Source: Ferrigenium kumadai (GTDB lineage: Bacteria > Pseudomonadota > Gammaproteobacteria > Burkholderiales > Gallionellaceae). Taken from it: a stretch of DNA of 64,000 nucleotides. The stretch spans positions 372,001 through 436,000 of the forward strand of contig NZ_AP019536.1 of NCBI RefSeq assembly GCF_018324385.1, in the 5' to 3' direction. How positions within the stretch are numbered: position 1 is the first letter of the stretch; each line of letters starts with the position of its first letter. The notes beneath the pieces were generated by a model. That model searched no databases, was not told the DNA's origin, and was given only the letters and a program-made list of their open reading frames with translations. Made by a program: the position numbers and the translations under genes. Shown here in pieces: positions 17,535 to 27,266 of this stretch.

Positions 17535-18547
17535 GTGTCATCAACCAGGTGCTCAACCAGCTCGAACAGCGCGGGGCGAACACCGCGCCGGAACAGACCA
17601 TGGTGCGTTCCGTGCCGCCCGCCAGGCGCAGCCTGCTCAAGCCTTTCTTGCTGGTGTTGCTGCTGGCGGCAGTCGGGAGCGCCGCATGGCTGCAAGTCTG
17701 GAAACCGGCAGTCGTGTCGCCGAACGTAACACAGCCAGTTACCACGGCAATGCCACCCGATGAGTCAGTGCAAGAGATGGGCCCCGCTTCTCGCCTGAGT
17801 TTTGACTTGAGTTCAGTGCCATTGCCGTCAGCCGCTCGCGAGGAAAAAAGCACTGCCGTGTCTCATTCATCTGAGGGAATTCAGACAGCCAACGAGCCAG
17901 GCAAACCACGGTTTTTGATAGCCCAGAATGCGCCTGCCGTCGAGGCTGCAGCCGGAGAGTTGCCAGTCAAAAAAGTCAGTCAGGCTCAACAGGCCGACGC
18001 GGAATTCCGGCGGGGAATATCACTGATGCAGCAAGGGCGCGTTGCCGAAGCGATTACCGGGTACGAGGCGACGTTGCGGCTGGATGCGGCACACCATGCG
18101 GCGCGCCAGGCGCTGGCGGCCTTGTTGCTGGAGGGAAAGCGCACCGCGGATGCAGAACGCGTGCTGCAGGAAGGGCTAAAAGACAGGCCGGAGCAAGCAG
18201 GATTCGCCATGTTGCTGGCCCGTCTTCAGGTCGAGCGCGGCGCGGTCGAGCAGGCCGTGGCGACGCTTGAGAATTCCCTGCCGTATGCGGGTAACCAGGC
18301 CGATTATCAGGCGTTTGTCGCCGCGATGTTGCAGCGTCAGGGGCGGCACATGGAGGCTGTCAATCACTATCAGCTTGCGCTGCAGCATGCCCCAAGCAAT
18401 GGCGTATGGCTGATGGGCTACGGCATTTCTCTGCAAGGCTTGCAGCGCAACGCGGATGCCAGGGATGCGTTCAAGCGCGCGCTCGATTCGCAGACCCTCA
18501 GTCCGGATCTGCAGAAGTTCGTGCAGCAGAAGCTCAAGGAGCTGTAG
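17531..18547 (+). CDS. mshN: MshN TPR protein
   Basis: A 338-residue bitopic protein. The ATG at 17531 gives the MshN-type start SVINQVLNQLEQRG, followed by a basic stretch, one transmembrane helix (about 39-58), a proline-rich linker and about four to five tetratricopeptide repeats (from about 155 to the end: AEFRRGISLMQQGRVAEAITGYEATLRLD and later copies). It closes the pilus run. Its role in the family is accessory, bridging MshM and other parts. Confidence 0.85.
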   Translation: MSVINQVLNQLEQRGANTAPEQTMVRSVPPARRSLLKPFLLVLLLAAVGSAAWLQVWKPAVVSPNVTQPVTTAMPPDESVQEMGPASRLSFDLSSVPLPSAAREEKSTAVSHSSEGIQTANEPGKPRFLIAQNAPAVEAAAGELPVKKVSQAQQADAEFRRGISLMQQGRVAEAITGYEATLRLDAAHHAARQALAALLLEGKRTADAERVLQEGLKDRPEQAGFAMLLARLQVERGAVEQAVATLENSLPYAGNQADYQAFVAAMLQRQGRHMEAVNHYQLALQHAPSNGVWLMGYGISLQGLQRNADARDAFKRALDSQTLSPDLQKFVQQKLKEL

Positions 18548-18565
18548 AGCTTACTGAGTGGGCTT

Positions 18566-19285
18566 TTAATGCCTGTGCGGCAGCGTCCGCGCCACCACCC
18601 ATGCCTCGATCTCGGCCGCGCCGCGTAGCCTGACCGCTTCTGCGAGCGCGTTCAGGCTGGCGCCCGTGGTCAGTACGTCATCTACCAGCACCACGCGTTT
18701 GCCGCTCAAATCCACCTCGCAACCAAAGGCGTTGCGCATGTTCTTCTTGCGCGCTTTCCAAGGCAGGCTGGATTGCGGCGCAGTGTCGCGCACGCGCATG
18801 CAGGCATGGGGCAACAGTTCGAGGTCGAGTGTGCGGGCGATGGGTGCGGCGAGCAGCAGCGACTGGTTGTAGCCTCGTTCACGCAATTTGGCGGGGTGCA
18901 GCGGCATGGGGATGACGCAGTCCGGCAGGCTGTCTCGGGGGATGCGCCGCGCCAGCCTGTCCGCGAAGGCGTGCGCCAGTGCCAATTGTTCGCCGTATTT
19001 CATCGCCTGAACCAGTTTGTCGAGCGGGAAGGCGTAGCCGAACGCGGCTACGGTGCGCGTGAACAATGGCGGATGTTTGAGGCAATGCCCGCATAGTTCG
19101 CCGGACGGTGTCGGCAATGCGCAAGCCGGGCAGTGCGGCATATCCAGATAGGGCAAGGCATCGTCGCAGGCGGCGCACCACAGGCCGTCCCGGCTCATCT
19201 GCCCGCACAGCGCGCAAGGCTGGGTCGGCAGGATGTGCTTAATTTCTGAGCGAATGTTAAGCAAGGCGCTGTGTAAAATTGACAA
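18566..19285 (-). CDS. comF: ComF family phosphoribosyltransferase-like protein
   Basis: Member of the ComF/GntX group linked to DNA uptake. It has an N-terminal zinc-ribbon pattern (CALCG, CAAC, CPAC, CGHC) and a C-terminal PRTase domain with the PRPP loop VVLVDDVLTTGAS. The frame is open from an ATG at 19321, but that is only 16 bp from the divergent bioB start; a TTG at 19285 with upstream agaaaggg is chosen here. The start is thus uncertain by 12 codons. ComF beside a type IV pilus locus fits a competence role, but this is inference. Confidence 0.85.
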   Translation of the reverse strand: MSILHSALLNIRSEIKHILPTQPCALCGQMSRDGLWCAACDDALPYLDMPHCPACALPTPSGELCGHCLKHPPLFTRTVAAFGYAFPLDKLVQAMKYGEQLALAHAFADRLARRIPRDSLPDCVIPMPLHPAKLRERGYNQSLLLAAPIARTLDLELLPHACMRVRDTAPQSSLPWKARKKNMRNAFGCEVDLSGKRVVLVDDVLTTGASLNALAEAVRLRGAAEIEAWVVARTLPHRH

Positions 19286-19337
19286 GCCATTACCCTTTCT
19301 AGGATGATGTTGCGTTCCCATGATACCCAGTTAGGCC

Positions 19338-20333
19338 ATGAACACCCAGACCATAGAATTCCTGCGTCCCATCAAGACCAATCCCGACTCTCAACGCTGG
19401 AGCGTGGCGGAGGTCGAAGCGCTGTTCAAGCTGCCGTTCTCGGACCTGCTGTACCGCGCTCAGCAAGTGCACCGCGAGCATTTCGACCCGAACGCGGTGC
19501 AGCTTTCCACGCTGCTGTCGATCAAGACCGGTGGCTGTTCCGAGGACTGCGGCTACTGCCCGCAATCGGCATTCCACAATGCCGGCGTGGAAAACAGGAA
19601 GATGCTGGACGTGAGCGAAGTGGTGAAGGCCGCCAAGGCCGCACAGGATGCCGGGGCTGACCGATTCTGCATGGGCGCTGCGTGGCGCGAGCCGACCGAG
19701 GAGGATATGGCCGCAGTCATTGAGATGGTCAAGGAAGTGCGCGCACTGGGCATGGAGACCTGCGCGACATTGGGCATGCTCAATGACGAGCAGACCGAAC
19801 AATTGCGCGCAGCAGGCCTGGATTACTACAACCACAACCTCGACACTACGCCGGAGTTCTACGGCAACATCATCAGCACGCGCGACTATCAGGATCGTCT
19901 CGACACGCTGGAGCGCGTGCGGAAGGCCGGCATGCATGTGTGCAGCGGCGGGATCGTCGGCATGGGGGAGAACCTTACCCAGCGCGCCGGGCTGATTGCG
20001 CAACTGGCGAACATGGAGCCGTATCCGGAAAGCGTGCCGATCAACAACCTGGTGAAAGTTGAAGGCACGCCGCTGGCAGGCCAGGAAGACCTCGATCCTC
20101 TGGATTTCGTGCGCACCATCGCCGTGGCGCGCATCACCATGCCGACGGCGCGCGTGCGCCTGTCCGCCGGGCGTCAGCAGATGAGCGATGCGGTGCAGGC
20201 CCTGTGCTTCCTCGCCGGGGCGAACTCCATCTTCTACGGAGATCAACTGCTGACCACGGGCAACCCCGATGTCGAACGTGACCGTGCGTTGATGGACAAG
20301 CTGGGCATGTACCCATTCGCCGAAAGTCATTAA
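19338..20333 (+). CDS. bioB: Biotin synthase
   Basis: Radical SAM enzyme that inserts sulfur into dethiobiotin. The 331-residue protein has the 4Fe-4S cysteines C67, C71 and C74 in [16 protein letters not shown], followed by [28 protein letters not shown] and the 2Fe-2S/substrate region to SAGRQQMSD near the end. It leads the biotin cluster; a repeat (20336-20405) separates it from bioF. Confidence 0.97.
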   Translation: MNTQTIEFLRPIKTNPDSQRWSVAEVEALFKLPFSDLLYRAQQVHREHFDPNAVQLSTLLSIKTGGCSEDCGYCPQSAFHNAGVENRKMLDVSEVVKAAKAAQDAGADRFCMGAAWREPTEEDMAAVIEMVKEVRALGMETCATLGMLNDEQTEQLRAAGLDYYNHNLDTTPEFYGNIISTRDYQDRLDTLERVRKAGMHVCSGGIVGMGENLTQRAGLIAQLANMEPYPESVPINNLVKVEGTPLAGQEDLDPLDFVRTIAVARITMPTARVRLSAGRQQMSDAVQALCFLAGANSIFYGDQLLTTGNPDVERDRALMDKLGMYPFAESH

Positions 20334-20335
20334 GC

Positions 20336-20405
20336 GTAGGTCGGATTAGCCAGCCAACCCGACTATGAGATGTCGGGTTACGGCCTGTGGCCTAACCCGA
20401 CCTAC
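20336..20405. repeat. REP-like palindromic repeat between bioB and bioF
   Basis: Outer arms gtaggtcggattagcc (20336-20351) and ggcctaacccgacctac (20389-20405) are near-perfect reverse complements, and inside them aacccgac pairs with gtcgggtt. The gtaggtcgggttag-type arm is a widespread intergenic repeat style in proteobacteria. Confidence 0.75.
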
Positions 20406-20419
20406 CGGAAACACAATAC

Positions 20420-21574
20420 GTGCCATTCACCCAACTCCAAACCGAACTCGACGAGCGCGCAGCGCAAGGGCTGTTGCGGAGCCGTCGCACACTGGAAAGC
20501 CCGCAGTCGCCGCATATCGTGGTGGACGGCAAATCCTATCTCGCGTTTTGCAGCAACGATTACATGGGCCTGGCGAATCACCCTCACCTTATCGCCGCAT
20601 TGCAGCAGGCTGTATTGCAGCATGGCGTGGGGGCGGGAGCGGCGCATCTTGTGAGCGGTCACAGCGATGCACATCATCGGCTCGAACAGCGGCTTGCATC
20701 CTTCGTCGGTAAGCCCGCAGCTCTTCTGTTCTCTACCGGCTACATGGCGAATCTCGGCACGGTTCAGGCACTGGTCGGGCGGGGCGATACGGTATTCGCC
20801 GACAAGCTCAATCACGCTTCGCTGAACGATGCGATGCTGCTGTCCCGTGCCGAGGTGAAACGCTATCGTCACGGCGACATCGCGCAACTCGAGCAATTGC
20901 TGGAACAGACGAAGAACGGACGCAAACTCATCGTCACCGACACGGTATTCAGCATGGACGGGGACATCGCGCCGTTGCGCGAATTGCTGGCCCTGTGCGA
21001 GCGGCATGACGCTTGGCTGTATGTGGACGACGCGCACGGCTTCGGCGTATTGGGAGAACAGGGACGCGGTTCGCTGTCGCATTTCGGCATCGATTCGCCG
21101 CGCATCGTCTACATGGCGACGCTGGGCAAGGCGGCGGGCGTGTTCGGCGCCTTCGTCGCGGCGGAGCCCGCAGTCATCGACACGCTGGTCAATCATGCGC
21201 ACAGTTACGTTTACACCACCGCCACGCCGCCGGCACTGTCCATCGCTTTGCTGGAAAGCGTGAACCTGATCGAGCAGGGCGCAGCGTTGCGCGAGCATCT
21301 GCATCGCCTCATCGAAAAGTTACGCGAGGGACTCGCGGACTTGCCCTGGAAGCTGATGCAGTCGGACACGGCGATCCAGCCGCTGCTGATTGGCGACAAC
21401 CTGCAGGCGTTGAAGTTGAGCGAAGGATTGCGCCAGCGCGGCATCTGGGTCGCGGCGATCCGCCCACCCACCGTGCCTCAGGGCACGGCACGGCTGCGCA
21501 TCACCCTGTCCGCCGCACACAGCGAAGCGGACGTCGAACGGTTGGCCGAAGCACTGCATGAGCTTGCACGTTGA
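20420..21574 (+). CDS. bioF: 8-amino-7-oxononanoate synthase
   Basis: PLP enzyme joining pimeloyl-ACP and alanine. It starts at GTG 20420 right after the REP-like repeat; 384 residues is normal. Motifs: FCSNDYMGLANHP, GAGAAHLVSGH, DDAHGFGVLG and the PLP lysine K237 in MATLGKAAGVFGAF. It overlaps bioH by 17 bp. Confidence 0.96.
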   Translation: MPFTQLQTELDERAAQGLLRSRRTLESPQSPHIVVDGKSYLAFCSNDYMGLANHPHLIAALQQAVLQHGVGAGAAHLVSGHSDAHHRLEQRLASFVGKPAALLFSTGYMANLGTVQALVGRGDTVFADKLNHASLNDAMLLSRAEVKRYRHGDIAQLEQLLEQTKNGRKLIVTDTVFSMDGDIAPLRELLALCERHDAWLYVDDAHGFGVLGEQGRGSLSHFGIDSPRIVYMATLGKAAGVFGAFVAAEPAVIDTLVNHAHSYVYTTATPPALSIALLESVNLIEQGAALREHLHRLIEKLREGLADLPWKLMQSDTAIQPLLIGDNLQALKLSEGLRQRGIWVAAIRPPTVPQGTARLRITLSAAHSEADVERLAEALHELAR

Positions 21575-22334
21575 AGAGTCTGGCAGCGGAGAGCCGCTGC
21601 TGCTGATCCACGGCTGGGGCATGCACGGCGGCATGTGGGGCGATGTGGCTAGCAGGCTGGCGCAGGATTTTCGCGTGCTGGTGGTGGATTTGCCGGGGCA
21701 CGGACGCAGTCCGGGGATCGAGGTTCTCGGATCGAGTTCTGCGCTGGATGCCATCGTCGACGAATTGGCTGAGCGGTTCGACGAGTCGCTCACCGTGTGC
21801 GGCTGGTCGCTGGGCGGACAGATCGCGTTGCGCTGGGCGGCGAGCCATCCGCGGCAGGTCAGCCGTTTGGTGATGGTGGCGAGCACGCCGTGTTTCGTGC
21901 GTCAGCCGGGATGGGACTGCGCGATGGCGCCGGACACCCTGGCGCAGTTCGCCGCTGCGCTGCAGCGGGATCATGCGGCGACCTTGCGCCGTTTTCTCGC
22001 GCTGCAGGTGCGCGGCAGCGAGGGCGAACGCGAGTTGCTGGCGCGGTTGCGCGCAGCCTTGTTCAGCCGCGGTGAACCGGACATGGCTGCGTTGCAGTCC
22101 GGGCTGGAGATATTGCGCGACAGCGACCAGCGCGCGGCACTGCCGGAGATCGAGCTGCCGGTGCTGGTGATCGCCGGGGAACGTGATACGCTCACACCGC
22201 CGCAGGCTTCTCGATACAGCGCAGAACGCCTGCCCGATGCGCGGCTGGAAATCATCGGAGGGGCGGCGCATGCGCCGTTCCTGTCGCATCCGGAAAAGTT
22301 TATGGGAAGTTTGAAGAGTTTTTTGCATGAATGA
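21558..22334 (+). CDS. bioH: Pimeloyl-ACP methyl ester carboxylesterase
   Basis: Alpha/beta hydrolase that removes the methyl ester from pimeloyl-ACP and ends the disguised fatty-acid cycle. It has HGWGMHGGMW (oxyanion hole), nucleophile S84 in GWSLGG, Asp in GERDTLTPP and His in GGAAHAPFLSHP. Of 258 residues, it overlaps both bioF (17 bp) and bioC (8 bp), which fixes its role in the biotin operon. Confidence 0.94.
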   Translation: MSLHVEESGSGEPLLLIHGWGMHGGMWGDVASRLAQDFRVLVVDLPGHGRSPGIEVLGSSSALDAIVDELAERFDESLTVCGWSLGGQIALRWAASHPRQVSRLVMVASTPCFVRQPGWDCAMAPDTLAQFAAALQRDHAATLRRFLALQVRGSEGERELLARLRAALFSRGEPDMAALQSGLEILRDSDQRAALPEIELPVLVIAGERDTLTPPQASRYSAERLPDARLEIIGGAAHAPFLSHPEKFMGSLKSFLHE

Positions 22335-23196
22335 GTTCGAGATAGACAAGCGCCAGGTGCGCCGCTCCTTCAGTCGAGCGGCAACGGATTACGATGCGGC
22401 TGCCGTGTTGCAGCGTGAGGTGTGCTCGCGCATGCTGGAGCGGCTCGATTACGTCAAGCTCCAGCCCTCGCGTGTCCTGGATGTGGGCAGTGGCACGGGA
22501 TGGGGGACGCGCCAGCTGGCGCAACGCTATCCAGCTGCGCAGATGGTCGCGCTGGATATCGCCATCGGCATGTTGCAGTCCTCGCGCGGACAGGCGGGCT
22601 GGTGGCAGAAATTGTTCGGCGGCGCGAAGCAGGGCTATGTCTGCGCTGATGTGGAGGCGCTGCCGCTGGCGGCGAACAGCGTGGAACTGGTGTGGTCGAA
22701 CCTCGCGCTGCAGTGGTGCAATGACCTGCCGGCGACCTTCGCCGGGCTGCATCGCGTGCTGAAGGCGGATGGGCTGTTGATGTTCAGCACCTTCGGACCG
22801 GACACCCTGAAGGAATTGCGCCAGGCATTCCACGGCGTGGACGGGCACAATCACCTCAACCGCTTCGCCGACATGCACGACATCGGCGACATGCTGACGC
22901 ACAGCGGCTTTGCTGAACCGGTGATGGACATGGAATATCTGACGCTGACCTATGACGACGTGCGCGGTGTGATGTACGACCTGAAACGCATCGGCGCGCA
23001 TAATGCCACCGGGGGGCGCGGGCAGGGGTTGATGGGCAAGCAGGCCTGGGCCCGTTTGCTGGATAATTACGAAGGGTTGCGCCGCGACGGCAAACTGCCG
23101 GCCACCTATGAAGTGGTCTACGGCCATGCCTGGAAGGCACAACCGCGCATGACCAAAGAGGGAGCGGCGATCATCCGGACGCCATTCAAACTATGA
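22327..23196 (+). CDS. bioC: Malonyl-ACP O-methyltransferase
   Basis: Class I SAM methyltransferase that methylates malonyl-ACP to start pimeloyl synthesis. The 289-residue protein begins with the BioC-typical DKRQVRRSFSRAATDYDAAAVLQREV, then SAM motif VLDVGSGTGWGTRQLA, ALDIA, and LVWSNLALQWCNDLP, the family signature. It overlaps bioH by 8 bp and bioD by 4 bp. Confidence 0.95.
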   Translation: MNEFEIDKRQVRRSFSRAATDYDAAAVLQREVCSRMLERLDYVKLQPSRVLDVGSGTGWGTRQLAQRYPAAQMVALDIAIGMLQSSRGQAGWWQKLFGGAKQGYVCADVEALPLAANSVELVWSNLALQWCNDLPATFAGLHRVLKADGLLMFSTFGPDTLKELRQAFHGVDGHNHLNRFADMHDIGDMLTHSGFAEPVMDMEYLTLTYDDVRGVMYDLKRIGAHNATGGRGQGLMGKQAWARLLDNYEGLRRDGKLPATYEVVYGHAWKAQPRMTKEGAAIIRTPFKL

Positions 23197-23873
23197 GCTA
23201 TTTTGTTACAGGCACCGATACGGGGGCGGGCAAGACCCTGATTTCTTGCGCGCTGCTGCACGCATTCGCCGTGCAGGGCAAGCGCGTGATCGGCATGAAA
23301 CCGGTCGCGGCCGGTTGCGACGAGGATGACCAGCACGAGGATGTGGTGCGCCTGCGTGCAGCAAGCAACGTGATTGCCGGCAAGGGGCAGGTCAACCCGT
23401 ATTGTTTCCCACGACCGGTCGCGCCGCATCTGGCCGCGCGGTTCGTCGGCGTCAGCATCAATTTCTCGCGCATCGTGGAGTCGCTCAGCGAACTGAACGG
23501 GATGGCGGACGAGGTCATCGTCGAGGGCGCGGGCGGGCTGCTGGTGCCACTGAATGAAGAACAGGACAGCGCCGACCTGATGGAGGAGATGGGGCTGCCC
23601 GTCATACTGGTCGTCGGGATGCGGCTGGGGTGCCTGAACCATGCCTTGCTGACGGTGGATGCGATGAAGTGGCGGGGCCTGAAACTGGCGGGCTGGGTAG
23701 CGAATGAGGTGGATGCGGATATGTCGATGCTGGACGAGAACGTCGCCGCGTTGAGGCAACGCATCGCCGCACCTTTGCTGGGTATCGTGCCGTATCTCGC
23801 GCAACCCGATGCGCTCGAAGCCGCAAAATATCTTGATCTGAGCTTGCTGGAACAAGCGGAAGCGCATGACTGA
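23193..23873 (+). CDS. bioD: Dethiobiotin synthetase
   Basis: ATP-dependent carboxylase that closes the ureido ring from 7,8-diaminopelargonate. The P-loop GTDTGAGKT is at residues 7-15, with GMKPVAAGC and VEGAGGLLVPL following. At 226 residues it is of normal length. No bioA is visible in the window, so the aminotransferase must lie elsewhere or be replaced. It overlaps the next gene by 8 bp. Confidence 0.96.
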   Translation: MSYFVTGTDTGAGKTLISCALLHAFAVQGKRVIGMKPVAAGCDEDDQHEDVVRLRAASNVIAGKGQVNPYCFPRPVAPHLAARFVGVSINFSRIVESLSELNGMADEVIVEGAGGLLVPLNEEQDSADLMEEMGLPVILVVGMRLGCLNHALLTVDAMKWRGLKLAGWVANEVDADMSMLDENVAALRQRIAAPLLGIVPYLAQPDALEAAKYLDLSLLEQAEAHD

Positions 23874-24576
23874 ATTCAGCATCATCGCGGTGTTTCTGGT
23901 CGGGCTGCTGGGAGGCGTGCACTGCCTCGGCATGTGCGGCAGCATCGTCGGCATCTTCACGACGCAGGTGCCGAAAGACGCACCGCGCTGGCCGTTCCAT
24001 CTGGCTTACAGCAGCGGGCGCATCGCGAGCTACGCGATCGCAGGCGCACTGGCCGGTGCCGTGGGACAGGCCGGTTTGCTGATGCGCGATGCGGTTCCGG
24101 TGCAGCACTTGTTGTTTGCACTGTCCAGCCTGATGCTCATCGTCCTGGGGATGTACCTCGCCGGGCTTTGGGGGGCGGCGAGGCAGCTTGAGCGTATGGG
24201 GAGCGGTCTGTGGAAACGCCTGCAACCGCTCACCACCAGACTGTTGCCGGTGAACACCGTGCCGCGCGCATTGGGACTCGGGGCCTTGTGGGGCTGGCTG
24301 CCGTGTGGATTGGTGTACAGCGTGCTGGTCACCTCGCTGGCGAGCGGCAGCGCATCGCAGGGCGCGATCATCATGCTGGCGTTCGGCCTCGGCACGCTGC
24401 CGAACCTGCTGGCGATCGGGTTGTTCTGGGAAAGCATCAAACGCTGGGCGCAGTCGCCGGGCATGCGGCTGACCGCCGGCCTGCTGGTGGCGGGATTCGG
24501 TGTGTATGGCCTGATCAAGGTGGGATACACTTTTTACACTTACGGTTGGGCGGGGAGTTGCCATGTGGCTGCGTAA
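23866..24576 (+). CDS. TauE/SafE (UreH-like) membrane protein
   Basis: A 236-residue polytopic membrane protein of the sulfite-exporter TauE/SafE, cytochrome-biogenesis-related group, with about six helices. The start has the signature GLLGGVHCLGMCGSIVGIF; further on are SSGRIASYAIAGALAGAVG and a second half-repeat (LWGWLPCGLVYSVL). The CxxMC and PCGL motifs suggest metal (copper) or thiol handling. It is coupled by a 14-bp overlap to the SCO gene, consistent with copper supply to cbb3-type oxidase, which is inference. Confidence 0.78.
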   Translation: MTEFSIIAVFLVGLLGGVHCLGMCGSIVGIFTTQVPKDAPRWPFHLAYSSGRIASYAIAGALAGAVGQAGLLMRDAVPVQHLLFALSSLMLIVLGMYLAGLWGAARQLERMGSGLWKRLQPLTTRLLPVNTVPRALGLGALWGWLPCGLVYSVLVTSLASGSASQGAIIMLAFGLGTLPNLLAIGLFWESIKRWAQSPGMRLTAGLLVAGFGVYGLIKVGYTFYTYGWAGSCHVAA

Positions 24577-25153
24577 TCTGTTCCTGTGCGCGCTGGTCGT
24601 CCTGCTTGGAGCTTGCGGCGAACCCAAGCTGCCTTCTCCCTTCCATGCCAGCGAGGTCGGAGCGAAGTTCGCGCAGGCCGATTTTCATCTGACCGATCAC
24701 AATGGCACGCCGCGCACGCTGGCGGATTTCCGCGGCAAGGCGGTGATGCTGTTCTTCGGTTATACCCATTGCCCGGACGTGTGCCCCACCACGCTGGCCG
24801 ACCTGGCGCATGTGATGCGCTTGCTGGGCAAGGATGCGGACAGGGTGCAGGTGCTGTTCGTTACGATTGATCCCGAGCGCGACAAGCCGGAGATGCTGGC
24901 GCAGTACGTGCCAGCTTTTCATCCATCCTTCCTCGCCCTGTACGGCGATGCACAAGCCACGGCCCAGGTTGCCAAGGCGTTCGATGTGACCTATCAGAAG
25001 CAGCCGACCAGCTCCGGCTACAACATGGACCACAGCGCGGGAACGTTCCTGATCGACCCCGCCGGGAGGGGGCGGTTGCTCGCGCCTTATGCGCAGCGCG
25101 CCGAATGGCTGGCCGACGATGTGCGCTTGTTGCTGGCGTTGAATCGCAAATGA
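24563..25153 (+). CDS. SCO1/SenC-type copper chaperone lipoprotein
   Basis: Thioredoxin-fold copper chaperone for cytochrome oxidase CuA or CuB assembly. The 196-residue product has a lipobox (LLGA|C18), the copper motif C70PDVC74P, and the third ligand His in NMDHSAGTF. It overlaps the TauE-like gene by 14 bp and its stop overlaps the histidine kinase start. Confidence 0.9.
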   Translation: MWLRNLFLCALVVLLGACGEPKLPSPFHASEVGAKFAQADFHLTDHNGTPRTLADFRGKAVMLFFGYTHCPDVCPTTLADLAHVMRLLGKDADRVQVLFVTIDPERDKPEMLAQYVPAFHPSFLALYGDAQATAQVAKAFDVTYQKQPTSSGYNMDHSAGTFLIDPAGRGRLLAPYAQRAEWLADDVRLLLALNRK

Positions 25154-26574
25154 TCATGCAAAAGATTCTCGATTGCTTCTTCGCCATGACCCGCAGCGAT
25201 ATCGATGAGGAGAATTTCCCGATTCGTGCCGAGCAGATCCGTGCTCGCCTGCAAAACTATCCGTTGATGGTGGGCGGGCAGATGCTGCTGGCGCCGTTGC
25301 TGTGCGCGCTCATGTGGCAGGCGGTCGATCACGGGACACTGTTGGGATGGCTGGCGCTGGTGTATATCGCGCATCTGGCTGAAATAGGCTATTGGGCCGT
25401 TTACCGCAAGGCGAACGGCACGATGGCGGAGTGCAAGCGGTGGCGAACGCGGTTCATCCTGTTCGTCACGGTATTGGGCTCGCTGTGGGGCAGCATCGGT
25501 GTTCTGATGTTCGTCCCCGGCGATCTGGCCTACCAGGCGATGCTGATCTGCGTAGTCCTGGGATTGGCCGCGGGAGCGGTGACCGTCAATCCGGTGTTCC
25601 CGCCATCCCTGTACATCTACGTTGTCCTGCTGATTCTGCCGGTCACGTTCAGTAGCCTGCTGGTGGCAGATCATCCCCATCTTGTTCTGGCGTTGATGCT
25701 GGCGGTGTATCTGGCATTTGTGCTGCGTGCCGGACGCGAAATGGCCGCCACTTTCGAGTTGTCGCTACGCCGGGGGCTGGAGAACGCAAAGCTGGTCAAG
25801 CAGCTGACGGAAGAGAAACAGCGCGCCGAAGATGCGCAACGCTCCGCCGAGCAGGCCAACCGGATGAAATCGAAGTTCTTCGCCGCCGCCAGCCACGACC
25901 TGCGCCAGCCCATGCACGCGTTGACCTTGTTCGTGGACGTGCTGAAAAACCGCGAACACGATCTGCAGACTACTCACCTGGTCGGACAAGTGGAACAGTC
26001 CGTAGAAGTGCTGGGTTCGATGTTCGATGCCTTGCTGGACATTTCCAGGCTCGATGCGGGAGTGGTACAACCTCGCTATGAGCGATTTTCCATCCAGCCG
26101 TTGCTGGACCGGATGTATGCCGAATTTTCCTGGCTGGCGCTGGGCAAGGGGCTGCGCTTCGAGATGGCGGACAGCAGTGCAGAGGTTTACAGCGATTCGT
26201 TGCTGCTGGAGCGTATTTTGCGCAACCTGATCGCCAATGCGATCCGCTACACCGAGCGGGGCGAAGTGGTGGTGAGCTGCCGGCAAGCCGGCGATGGCCT
26301 GCAGATCGAGGTGCGCGACACCGGGATCGGCATTGCGCCGGAGCATTTGCCGCACATCTTCGAGGAGTATTACCAAGTCGGGAACCGGCAGCGCGACCGC
26401 AGCAATGGCCTGGGGCTGGGGCTGGCGATCGTGAAACGCCTGGAGCAATTGCTGGGCTACCGGATGACTCTGGATTCAACGCTCGGCGAGGGGAGCTGCT
26501 TCGCTTTTGTCGTGCCGCTGGCCGATGCGGCGGCATCTCCTGATGCTATGATTAGCCCCGTCGAATCGGCCTGA
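25150..26574 (+). CDS. Membrane sensor histidine kinase
   Basis: A 474-residue kinase with an N-terminal domain of about six helices (about 40-195) and no periplasmic sensor domain, a short coiled coil (about 205-240), then HisKA with phospho-His249 in SHDLRQPMHAL and a HATPase domain with N (NLIANAIRY), G1 (DTGIGIAP) and G2 (GLGLGLAI) boxes. The ATG at 25150 overlaps the SCO stop; ATG 25156 is an alternative. It is followed 17 bp later by its likely cognate regulator. The input signal is unknown; respiratory or membrane redox sensing is a guess. Confidence 0.88.
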   Translation: MIMQKILDCFFAMTRSDIDEENFPIRAEQIRARLQNYPLMVGGQMLLAPLLCALMWQAVDHGTLLGWLALVYIAHLAEIGYWAVYRKANGTMAECKRWRTRFILFVTVLGSLWGSIGVLMFVPGDLAYQAMLICVVLGLAAGAVTVNPVFPPSLYIYVVLLILPVTFSSLLVADHPHLVLALMLAVYLAFVLRAGREMAATFELSLRRGLENAKLVKQLTEEKQRAEDAQRSAEQANRMKSKFFAAASHDLRQPMHALTLFVDVLKNREHDLQTTHLVGQVEQSVEVLGSMFDALLDISRLDAGVVQPRYERFSIQPLLDRMYAEFSWLALGKGLRFEMADSSAEVYSDSLLLERILRNLIANAIRYTERGEVVVSCRQAGDGLQIEVRDTGIGIAPEHLPHIFEEYYQVGNRQRDRSNGLGLGLAIVKRLEQLLGYRMTLDSTLGEGSCFAFVVPLADAAASPDAMISPVESA

Positions 26575-26591
26575 GGGGAGGAAGGCAAACC

Positions 26592-27266
26592 ATGAAGATT
26601 TTGCTGGTAGATGATCACGCGCTGTTCCGCGAGGGGTTGCGCTATGTGTTGCAGCAATTGCCGGAAGACGTCGAAGTGCTGGAGGCAGGCAATTTCCACG
26701 ACGGACTTAAGCTGGCGGAGCAGTATCCGGAGCTGGACCTGGCATTGCTGGACCTCAATATGCCCGGTAGCGAAGGGCCGATTTCCATCAAGTTCTTCCA
26801 TCAGCGCTATCCCCATATCCCGGTGGTGGTGGTGTCCGGCGAGGATGGGCGCGGGGTCATGGAAACAGTGATGAACTACGGCGCAATGGGCTTCGTGTGC
26901 AAGAACTCCACGGCACCGGTGATGCTGGGCGCACTGAAGCTGGTGCTGTCCGGCGGCGTGTACATCCCGCCGCAGATATTGCAGCAGCACAGTGTGGCGG
27001 AGCCGAAGCCTCGGGACGGGGATCGGGTCGACCGGCGCAGTCTGCGTACCAACGAGTATGGCTTGACGGCGCGTCAGATGGAAGTGCTGAAACACCTTGC
27101 GGCGGGCCTATCCAACAAGGAGATCGCCCAGGCCGTGTATCTCGCCGAGGGGACGGTGAAGATCCACGTTGCCGCGATATACCAGCTGTTGCGGGTAAAC
27201 AGCCGCATGGAGGCGGTGCGTGCCGCCGAGCAGCTGGGCTTGATCGGTAGCTCCTCGCATGGCTGA
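26592..27266 (+). CDS. LuxR/NarL-family response regulator
   Basis: A 224-residue regulator with a REC domain (D7, D8, phospho-acceptor D54 in LLDLNMPG, and Lys in GFVCKNS) and a C-terminal LuxR HTH (about 155-220; [36 protein letters not shown]). A strong ribosome-binding site (gaggggaggaa) precedes it. It pairs with the kinase upstream and overlaps ftsK by 8 bp. Confidence 0.92.
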   Translation: MKILLVDDHALFREGLRYVLQQLPEDVEVLEAGNFHDGLKLAEQYPELDLALLDLNMPGSEGPISIKFFHQRYPHIPVVVVSGEDGRGVMETVMNYGAMGFVCKNSTAPVMLGALKLVLSGGVYIPPQILQQHSVAEPKPRDGDRVDRRSLRTNEYGLTARQMEVLKHLAAGLSNKEIAQAVYLAEGTVKIHVAAIYQLLRVNSRMEAVRAAEQLGLIGSSSHG

